Source of the DNA: Candidatus Microgenomates bacterium
Lineage (GTDB): Bacteria; Patescibacteriota; Microgenomatia; UBA1406; GWC2-37-13
Length of the DNA: 8,946 bases
Assembly: GCA_015491205.1 (NCBI GenBank)
Contig: WFWI01000106.1
Location: 1-8,946 of the forward strand
Direction: 5' to 3'
Both the position numbers and the translations under genes were made by a program. The notes under the pieces are model-generated. The model saw only the letters and a list, made by a program, of their open reading frames with translations, was not told the DNA's origin and made no database searches. Shown here piece by piece: positions 1 through 4,367 of this stretch; the stretch's first letter is position 1; each line of letters begins with the position of its first letter.

Positions 1-300
1 AAAAGAATACTAGAGCAAATAATCAAAAAATATAATCCTGAAAAAGTTATACTTTTTGGCTCATTAGCCGAAGGCAAAGTTGATCCCAGCGCCTCGGATA
101 TAGATCTTTTTATTGTAAAGAAAAACGTTCCAAAGGAAGGGAGGGAAAGGGTATATGAGATTGATAAGCTTGTTGATTATAAGATTTCGGCCGATTTTGT
201 GGTTTTTACACCAAGAGAGTTTGCGTCTTCTTTAAAACGCAACGATCCTTTTGTGAAATATATAGTTAAAAAAGGAAAGGTTTTATATGAGAGAAGGTAA
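1..300 (+). CDS. MNT-type nucleotidyltransferase, 5' end cut by the window
   Basis: The 99 visible codons are open from base 1 to a TAA at 298-300; the start lies just upstream. Seen: the pol-beta-type nucleotidyltransferase signature, G20-S21 followed by S32-D33-I-D35 (numbering from the first visible residue), plus a likely third metal-binding Asp at D65 in ADFVVFTP. About 100 residues fits the minimal nucleotidyltransferases (MNT, COG1708-like) that pair with HEPN proteins. Known for the family: related MNT antitoxins transfer AMP to, or otherwise neutralise, a HEPN toxin. The last 14 nt overlap the HEPN gene, so the two are almost certainly co-translated, antitoxin first. Only a handful of N-terminal residues should be missing. 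The domain call is strong; its antitoxin role rests on gene order and family precedent. Confidence 0.85.
   Translation, partial: KRILEQIIKKYNPEKVILFGSLAEGKVDPSASDIDLFIVKKNVPKEGRERVYEIDKLVDYKISADFVVFTPREFASSLKRNDPFVKYIVKKGKVLYERR
274..280 (+). promoter_or_regulatory. Shine-Dalgarno-like site of the HEPN gene
   Basis: GGAAAGG ends 6 nt before the ATG at 287, inside the end of the upstream MNT gene. It is one of the few purine-rich ribosome-binding-like sites in the window and supports the ATG at 287 as the start. Confidence 0.5.
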
Positions 301-682
301 AAGCTCAGTTTACAAGGAATGGCTTGAGAAGGCAGAGGAGGATTATAGGTTTGTTAAGACCTACTTACCGGACGAAAAAGAATTTTTTGCCCAGCTTTGT
401 TTCCACCTTCATCAAGCTGCAGAGAAGTATCTTAAGGCTTTTATTATTTACAAAAATCTACCTTTTAGAAAGGTCCACAATTTAAAGGAACTGATAGCAA
501 TATGTAAGAGTGCGGAGCCTGAGTTTGAAAAAGTGGAAGATGAGGCCCTTTATCTGAATAAATTTTACATTGACACGCGATATCCAGTGCATTGGCCGGC
601 CAATTATACAAAAGAGGAGGCAGTTAAGGCTTTGAATTCCGTTGAGAAAATTAGAAATTTAGTTTTACAAAAAATTTTATGA
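287..682 (+). CDS. HEPN-domain protein, probable toxin partner of the MNT gene
   Basis: The 131-residue protein matches the PF05168/COG1895 type of HEPN domain. Seen: the central helix LCFHLHQAAEKYLKAF (37-52), then HNLKELI (64-70), and the C-terminal segment YIDTRYPVHWPANYTKEEA (94-112), a typical ending of this subfamily. The ATG at 287 lies inside the MNT gene (14-nt overlap), with GGAAAGG 6 nt upstream. Its stop overlaps the rfbB start as ATGA. Known: many HEPN proteins are RNases acting through an Rx4-6H motif. That motif is not clear here (R61 and H64 are only three apart; R98 and H102 four apart), so RNase activity is not established from sequence. Gene order and domain pairing argue for a toxin-antitoxin or related defence pair; a house-keeping nucleotidyltransferase complex is the alternative. 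Confidence 0.85.
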   Translation: MREGKSSVYKEWLEKAEEDYRFVKTYLPDEKEFFAQLCFHLHQAAEKYLKAFIIYKNLPFRKVHNLKELIAICKSAEPEFEKVEDEALYLNKFYIDTRYPVHWPANYTKEEAVKALNSVEKIRNLVLQKIL

Positions 683-1704
683 GACTTTTAGTTACAGGCG
701 GGGCAGGGTTTATTGGGTCAAACTTTATTCTTTATTGGCTAAAAAAATACCCGAAAGATTTTATCCTCAACCTTGACAAGCTCACTTACGCTGGAAACCT
801 TGAGAATTTGAGAAGCGTTGAAGGGAGTCCAAACTACGAGTTTGTCAAAGGCGATATCTGCGATGGAAAACTTGTTTTATCGCTTTTAAAAGAATACAAA
901 ATTGATACTATCGTGCATTTTGCTGCAGAGTCCCATGTTGATAGGTCAATTCTTGAGCCTGCGCCTTTTGTCAAGACCAATGTAGAAGGCACAGTTATCT
1001 TGCTTGAGTCTGCGCTAAAGGCAAAAGTGAAGCGCTTTCATCATATTTCAACGGACGAAGTTTTTGGTGAATTGTCTTTGGATTCGGAAGATAAGTTTAG
1101 TGAAAATACATGCTATAGCCCCCGCAGTCCCTACTCAGCTTCAAAAGCAGCCTCAGACCATTTTGTCCGAGCTTTTTACACAACCTATGGCCTTCCAATC
1201 ACAATCTCCAACTGCTCAAACAACTTTGGTCCCTATCAATTTCCAGAAAAGCTTATACCTTTGGCAATTACAAACATTTTGGAGGGTAAAAAAGTGCCAA
1301 TTTACGGTGATGGGCTTTATGTCAGGGACTGGCTTTATGTGAAGGATCATTGCCGGGCGATTGATTTGATTTTGCACAAAGGAAAGGTTGGCGAGACTTA
1401 TCTTGTTGGCGGCTTGACAGAGGATATTCCCAACATTGAAGTCGTCCGTAAAATTTTAAGGATTATGGGAAAGGGTGAGGAGTGGGAAAATTGGGTAGAG
1501 TTTGTCAAAGACAGGCCAGGGCATGACAGGCGCTATGCTATAGACTGGAGCAAAATCAACCGCGAGCTTGGCTGGAAGCCAAAATATTCTTTTGATACCG
1601 CTCTAAAGCTCACGGTAGATTGGTATGTAAAGAACGAGGTTTGGTGGAGGAGAGTAAAGAGCGGGGAGTATAGGGAGTATTATGAGAGGCAGTATGGGGA
1701 ATAA
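679..1704 (+). CDS. rfbB: dTDP-glucose 4,6-dehydratase
   Basis: RfbB/RmlB converts dTDP-glucose to dTDP-4-dehydro-6-deoxyglucose, the second step of dTDP-L-rhamnose synthesis, using bound NAD in the cytoplasm. The 341 residues match the normal family length. Seen: Rossmann motif TGGAGFIG (G7, G10, G13), HFAAESHVDRS (80-90), catalytic triad region STDEVFGE with T125-D126-E127, the extended-SDR pair Y152-xxx-K156, SNNFGPYQFPEKLIP (180-194), VRDWLYVKDH (215-224) and DRPGHDRRYAID (278-289). All key residues are present. The ATG overlaps the HEPN stop as ATGA and no Shine-Dalgarno is visible, so translation is probably coupled to the upstream pair. The stop is followed at once by a heptad repeat. 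rmlA and rmlC are not in the window; an RmlD-like gene lies 1.7 kb downstream. Confidence 0.97.
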   Translation: MRLLVTGGAGFIGSNFILYWLKKYPKDFILNLDKLTYAGNLENLRSVEGSPNYEFVKGDICDGKLVLSLLKEYKIDTIVHFAAESHVDRSILEPAPFVKTNVEGTVILLESALKAKVKRFHHISTDEVFGELSLDSEDKFSENTCYSPRSPYSASKAASDHFVRAFYTTYGLPITISNCSNNFGPYQFPEKLIPLAITNILEGKKVPIYGDGLYVRDWLYVKDHCRAIDLILHKGKVGETYLVGGLTEDIPNIEVVRKILRIMGKGEEWENWVEFVKDRPGHDRRYAIDWSKINRELGWKPKYSFDTALKLTVDWYVKNEVWWRRVKSGEYREYYERQYGE

Positions 1705-1815
1705 AACTCAAATCTCAAAACTCAAATGTCAAATCCACAACTCAAATCTTAAATCTGTCAAGTTTTGAGTTTTAAGATGTGGATTTGAGTTTTGACATTT
1801 GAGCTTTGAGTTTTT
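1703..1815. repeat. Heptad inverted repeat, family A (AAACTCA-like units)
   Basis: Begins at the rfbB stop codon. The left arm (1703 to about 1759) is a run of 7-nt units of the form AAANNTC (AAAACTC, AAATCTC, AAAACTC, AAATGTC, and so on). The right arm (about 1761-1815) is the inverted equivalent, with units such as TTTGAGT. The arms share words (for example CTCAAATGTCAAA, and AAATCCACA followed by an ATCTTAAA-like word) but in shuffled order, so any hairpin is imperfect. The right arm runs into the trmH 3' end and encodes its last 13 residues and stop. It lies between convergent genes and ends in a T run, so a weak bidirectional terminator is possible but unproven. Confidence 0.8.
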
Positions 1816-2455
1816 CTTCTATTTTCTCAACCCCCCTAATCTCCTTCTTCAGCCAATAAATTAAAATTTCTTCACGTTCGTTCGAGGATAGGTAGAATTC
1901 TTTTTTGTTTTTGAGCTTATGAACGAGGTCGTAAAGGATGATTGCGACAGATACTGAGATATTAAAGCTCTCCACAAAGCCATACATTGGGATGGTAAGG
2001 TAAAGATCAGCCTTTTCAAGCCAAAATCTTGACAGGCCCTCAAGCTCTGAGCCAAAAACAAGAGCTAGCTTTTCTTTAGGCTTAAACTCAGGGAGAGTTT
2101 GGTAGGGATATTTTTTGTCAGGTGGAATAGTTGCGGTAATTTTATAGCCCTTTATCTTTAACGTTCGGTAAATTTCCTGCGGATTTTTTGAAGTATAAAT
2201 GTTAAGCCATTTTTCCGCGCCCAAGGAAACGCCACGATTTGGTTGAAACTTGTTTTCTTTTTCAATTACATAAACATCCTGCACTCCAAAAGCATCGCAG
2301 GTGCGAAGAATCGCGCTGGCATTATGGGGTTGATACACGTCCTCTATTACAACCGTTAAAAAGCGCGTCCGTTTTTTAACCTTCTCCAAAAGCTTATTTT
2401 TACGCTCATTAGTAAGAAGATTGGTTAGTTGTTTTATCAACTGTTTTTTTGACAT
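1772..2455 (-). CDS. trmH: TrmH/SpoU-family RNA 2'-O-methyltransferase
   Basis: A SPOUT-fold enzyme expected to methylate a ribose 2'-OH using S-adenosylmethionine; the closest resemblance is TrmH, which makes Gm18 in tRNA. From the ATG at 2455 it has 227 residues. Seen: motif 1 EDVYQPHNASAILRTCDAFG (38-57) with N45 and the catalytic-type R51; motif 2 LVFGSELEGLS (132-142) with E137 and G140; motif 3 IPMYGFVESFNISVSVAIILYDL (155-177) with S163 and N165. The reading frame is open 62 codons further upstream, but that stretch is un-TrmH-like and crosses the transposon end, so it was rejected. A TATAAT lies just before the ATG. The last 13 residues (KLKAQMSKLKSTS) come from the heptad repeat and are probably acquired. 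A 2'-O-methyltransferase for another tRNA or rRNA site is the alternative. Confidence 0.9.
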   Translation of the reverse strand: MSKKQLIKQLTNLLTNERKNKLLEKVKKRTRFLTVVIEDVYQPHNASAILRTCDAFGVQDVYVIEKENKFQPNRGVSLGAEKWLNIYTSKNPQEIYRTLKIKGYKITATIPPDKKYPYQTLPEFKPKEKLALVFGSELEGLSRFWLEKADLYLTIPMYGFVESFNISVSVAIILYDLVHKLKNKKEFYLSSNEREEILIYWLKKEIRGVEKIEEKLKAQMSKLKSTS

Positions 2456-2464
2456 GTATTTTAA

Positions 2465-2470
2465 ATTATA
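2465..2470 (-). promoter_or_regulatory. Candidate -10 box of trmH
   Basis: On the minus strand TATAAT ends 9 nt before the ATG at 2455, which would put the transcript start within a few bases of the start codon (leaderless or nearly so). I see no convincing -35 hexamer 16-18 nt upstream, and no Shine-Dalgarno. The box lies just outside the left end of the RAYT unit. Confidence 0.4.
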
Positions 2471-2504
2471 TAAAAATTGTTTCTCTTTGGACTGTTGCCA
2501 AAGC

Positions 2505-2550
2505 CCGCATTTAACCTTCGAGGTTAAACGCGGAGCGTTATGGCGCTCCG
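2505..2550. repeat. Left REP-like double hairpin of the RAYT unit
   Basis: Two palindromes sit side by side. The first has an 8-bp stem, TTTAACCT (2510-2517) with AGGTTAAA (2521-2528) around a TCG loop, extended after one mismatch by CCGC (2505-2508) pairing with GCGG (2530-2533). The second has a 7-bp stem, CGGAGCG (2531-2537) with CGCTCCG (2544-2550). They overlap by three bases, so the extended first hairpin and the full second one are mutually exclusive. RAYT proteins bind and cut such REP hairpins in other bacteria. Confidence 0.8.
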
Positions 2551-2563
2551 GAAAATAACAAAA

Positions 2564-2592
2564 TTGACATTTTTTGAAATTTTTTTCAGAAT
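2564..2592 (+). promoter_or_regulatory. Candidate promoter of the RAYT gene
   Basis: TTGACA (2564-2569) is a perfect -35 hexamer, followed after 17 nt by CAGAAT (2587-2592), a 4/6 match to the -10 box. Transcription would start at or next to the ATG at 2600, giving a leaderless message; no Shine-Dalgarno is visible. Confidence 0.35.
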
Positions 2593-2599
2593 TTAAGAT

Positions 2600-3247
2600 A
2601 TGGCAAAAAGACGACTTTTCCGCGCAGGCTGTTTTTATCATATTTTCAATCGCAGTATAGCTGGGTTTAGAATTTTTGCTGATTTGAGAAATGGAGAGCG
2701 CTTCTTAACAGCCTTGGATTATTATAATACTATTGAGATAAAAGGTAGTCTTTCCTACGCTCTATCTAAGCAAAACTTTAAAACAGGAAGCCTGCTTACG
2801 CCCAGAAGTAAAGCTTTAGTTAAAATCATGGCTTATTGTATTATGCCTAATCATTATCATCTTTTTGTGAAACTTTTAAGAGATGATGCGCTTTGGAAGT
2901 ACATCTCTGATGTCGAGAATAGTTTTACCAGGTTTTTTAACGTGAAATTTAAGAGAAAAGGACCCCTTTGGGAAGGAAGGTTTAAATATGTTATTGTAAG
3001 AACAAATTCGCAAGCACTTCACCTTACACGATACATACATTTGAATCCGACCTCTGAAGGGTTGGTTAAAAGGCCTGAAGATTGGAAACTTTCTTCTTAT
3101 AATGAGTATATATCTGACCCAAGAGTGTTAGGTGAGTATTTGACAGAATTTGAGATAGACTCTCCTGAGAGGTATAGAAAATTTGTAGAGGATAGAGTAG
3201 ATTATCAGGCGAGGTTGGCAAAGATTAAGAAGATTATTTTAGAGTAA
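2600..3247 (+). CDS. REP-associated tyrosine transposase (RAYT, Y1/HUH family)
   Basis: A 215-residue member of the IS200-like Y1 transposase superfamily (COG1943), in which an HUH metal site and one tyrosine cut single-stranded DNA at hairpins. Seen: the N-terminal YHIFNRSI (13-20); MPNHYHLFVKL (82-92) carrying the HUH motif H85-Y86-H87; NSFTRFFN (107-114); GPLWEGRFK (121-129); and RYIHLNP (144-150) with the probable nucleophile Y145. All expected motifs are present, so the protein looks intact. Length and motif wording fit RAYTs rather than the shorter IS200 TnpA, and the palindromes on both sides (2505-2550 and 3326-3356) support this. RAYTs are usually single-copy and tied to dispersal of REP sequences. 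The ATG at 2600 gives the canonical start; a perfect -35 box lies upstream. Confidence 0.92.
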   Translation: MAKRRLFRAGCFYHIFNRSIAGFRIFADLRNGERFLTALDYYNTIEIKGSLSYALSKQNFKTGSLLTPRSKALVKIMAYCIMPNHYHLFVKLLRDDALWKYISDVENSFTRFFNVKFKRKGPLWEGRFKYVIVRTNSQALHLTRYIHLNPTSEGLVKRPEDWKLSSYNEYISDPRVLGEYLTEFEIDSPERYRKFVEDRVDYQARLAKIKKIILE

Positions 3248-3325
3248 GTTTACGAAAGTTTTACGAACGGTAATATTTTTGAACGAGAAATGTTAAAAAT
3301 TGAGTTTTTTGGAGCCTTGCCACGC

Positions 3326-3356
3326 GCCGGGTTTAACCTCGAAGGTTAAACCTGGC
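3326..3356. repeat. Right REP-like hairpin of the RAYT unit
   Basis: A 14-bp stem with a CGA loop: TTTAACCT (3332-3339) pairs with AGGTTAAA (3343-3350), extended outward by six more pairs (3326-3331 with 3351-3356, one of them G-T). Its core is the reverse complement of the left hairpin core at 2510-2528, so the two REPs face each other across the transposase gene. Confidence 0.8.
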
Positions 3357-3385
3357 TTGATGTGGTTAAACCTGGCTTGATGTGG
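3344..3385. repeat. 20-bp tandem duplication in the right REP
   Basis: TTAAACCTGGCTTGATGTGG occurs twice in a row without mismatch (3346-3365 and 3366-3385), each copy preceded by GG. The 5' part of the first copy forms the 3' side of the REP hairpin. The left flank has only one equivalent, so this looks like a recent slippage or unequal-exchange event. Confidence 0.9.
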
Positions 3386-3391
3386 CAGTCT

Positions 3392-3395
3392 GGAG
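3392..3395 (+). promoter_or_regulatory. Shine-Dalgarno-like site of the rfbD-like gene
   Basis: GGAG lies 10 nt before the ATG at 3406, within the terminal part of the RAYT unit. It favours the ATG at 3406 over the in-frame GTG at 3382, which falls inside the tandem duplication. Confidence 0.45.
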
Positions 3396-3405
3396 AGAAA
3401 CAAAA

Positions 3406-4227
3406 ATGAGAAAAATTAAAATTGCTATTACTGGATCAACTGGGCTGGTGGGTTCGAGGATAGTTGAATTACTTTCTAATGAGTTTGAATTTATCCCTTT
3501 AAGATATCCGGAGTTTGATATAACAAGAAAGGATGTTGTTTATAATACTCTTAAGGACCTCTTATTTGACATTTTTCTGCACCTGGCAGCCTATACTGAT
3601 GTTGATGGAGCGGAAAAAAATAAAGAGCTTGCCTTCAAAGTCAACGTTGACGGCACAAGAAATGTCTTTGAGGTTGTAGAATTCCTCAAAAAAAAGTTTA
3701 TCTACATCTCCACCGGCTTTGTCTTTGACGGAAAAAATCCTCCCTTTTTTGAGGATTCAAAGCCCAACCCGCTATCGGTTTATGCTAATACAAAGTATGA
3801 AGGGGAGAAGATAGTGAGAGGTAGGGCAATGATTGTAAGAATAGAGTATCCCTACAGAAAAAGCTTTCCCCCAAAAAAAGATTTTTTCCGCGCAATAAAA
3901 GAGCGGCTGGAGAAAGGGCAGGAGGTTTTTGCAGTTGAGGATATGTTTATAACCCCCACTTTTATTGATGATATGGCCTATGGCCTTGGGTGTCTTTTTA
4001 AAAATTTCACGCCCGAGATTTTTCATTTAGTTGGTAGCAAAAGTTATCGTCCGTACGATTTAGCCAGAATAATAGCCAAAAAGTTTTCTCTGGATGAGTC
4101 CTTGGTAAAGCCTATCTCCTTTGAAAAATTCTTTGAGGGCCGCGCCCCAAGGCCCCAGTGGAACGAGGTAAAATCCAAGAAAAACAACTTCTTTAGAATG
4201 AGGAGTTTTGAGGAAACAATCCCCTAA
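3406..4227 (+). CDS. rfbD: RmlD-like dTDP-4-dehydrorhamnose reductase
   Basis: RmlD reduces dTDP-4-dehydro-L-rhamnose to dTDP-L-rhamnose with NAD(P)H, the last step of the pathway that RfbB (679-1704) enters. Seen in 273 residues: Rossmann motif TGSTGLVG (G10, G13, G16), HLAAYTDVDGAEKN (59-72, matching the RmlD AAYTxVDxAE motif), ISTGFVFDGK (101-110), and the active-site pair Y126-ANT-K130 followed by YEGE. Family members more often have STDYVFDG; here the D and Y are G and F. Length is close to the usual 280-300. The start is the ATG at 3406, with GGAG upstream; an in-frame GTG at 3382 would add eight unconserved residues from the transposon end. The stop is followed at once by heptad repeat B. 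A different sugar-nucleotide reductase or NAD-dependent epimerase remains possible because RmlA and RmlC are not visible. Confidence 0.82.
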   Translation: MRKIKIAITGSTGLVGSRIVELLSNEFEFIPLRYPEFDITRKDVVYNTLKDLLFDIFLHLAAYTDVDGAEKNKELAFKVNVDGTRNVFEVVEFLKKKFIYISTGFVFDGKNPPFFEDSKPNPLSVYANTKYEGEKIVRGRAMIVRIEYPYRKSFPPKKDFFRAIKERLEKGQEVFAVEDMFITPTFIDDMAYGLGCLFKNFTPEIFHLVGSKSYRPYDLARIIAKKFSLDESLVKPISFEKFFEGRAPRPQWNEVKSKKNNFFRMRSFEETIP

Positions 4228-4367
4228 AAATGACCAATAACCAATGATCAATGACCAAACAAATTCCAATGACCGAATTTTCAAATGATCAAAACGTTTT
4301 TGTCATTTGGTAATTAGAATTTTGGTAATTGTTTGGTTATTGGAGCTTGGTCATTGGAATTTTCTTT
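4228..4367. repeat. Heptad inverted repeat, family B (TGACCAA-like units)
   Basis: Fills the whole gap between the convergent rfbD-like and helicase stop codons. The left arm has units such as TGACCAA, TAACCAA and TGATCAA; the right arm (about 4297-4367) has their inverse (TTGGTAA, TTGGTTA, TTGGTCA). The centre is a bulged hairpin, CAAATGA (4282-4288) against TCATTTG. The segment 4276-4296 matches 8471-8491 at 19 of 21 positions, showing that the same family recurs near the end of the window. Both arms are rich in stop trinucleotides. Confidence 0.8.

Larger units (their letters stand above)
2477..3403. mobile_element. RAYT unit bounded by inverted palindromic ends
   Basis: The transposase gene is flanked by two inverted, imperfect copies of a region of about 80-100 bp. 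Reading the left flank (2477 to about 2558) on the minus strand and the right flank (about 3304-3403) on the plus strand, both run in order: a T-run, GGAGC, a CGC-rich stretch, TTTAACCTCGAAGGTTAAA, GGCTT, TGGCA, an AGTC word, and AGAGAAACAA. Both ends finish on the same 10-mer (TTGTTTCTCT at 2477-2486, AGAGAAACAA at 3394-3403). This resembles a RAYT with its cognate inverted REP pair (a BIME) more than a classical insertion sequence. Exact termini and any target-site duplication are not certain. The unit separates trmH from the rfbD-like gene, and both neighbours are transcribed outward from it. Confidence 0.65.

Noticed and set aside
347..592. Catalytic Rx4-6H RNase motif in the HEPN protein
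   Set aside because: The candidate Arg-His pairs are three (R61/H64) and four (R98/H102) residues apart, short of the canonical spacing, so I do not claim it.
1703..1815. CRISPR array or classical rho-independent terminator in the heptad repeats
   Set aside because: Units are 7 nt with no spacers, so not CRISPR. The potential stems are AT-rich, long and imperfect rather than a compact GC stem with a U tract, so a terminator was not called as such.
2456..2641. 62-codon in-frame extension of the trmH gene upstream of its ATG
   Set aside because: It runs through the left REP hairpins and into the RAYT coding region on the other strand, has no TrmH-like residues, and a -10 box lies just before the internal ATG at 2455.
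3382..3405. GTG start for the rfbD-like gene
   Set aside because: It falls in the 20-bp tandem duplication, adds eight residues before the Rossmann strand, and the ATG at 3406 has a better-placed GGAG.
4060..4284. Minus-strand open frame overlapping the rfbD-like gene and repeat B
   Set aside because: No recognisable motif, and it lies opposite a well-supported reductase gene; other small opposite-strand frames within rfbB, the helicase and FTR1 were dismissed likewise.
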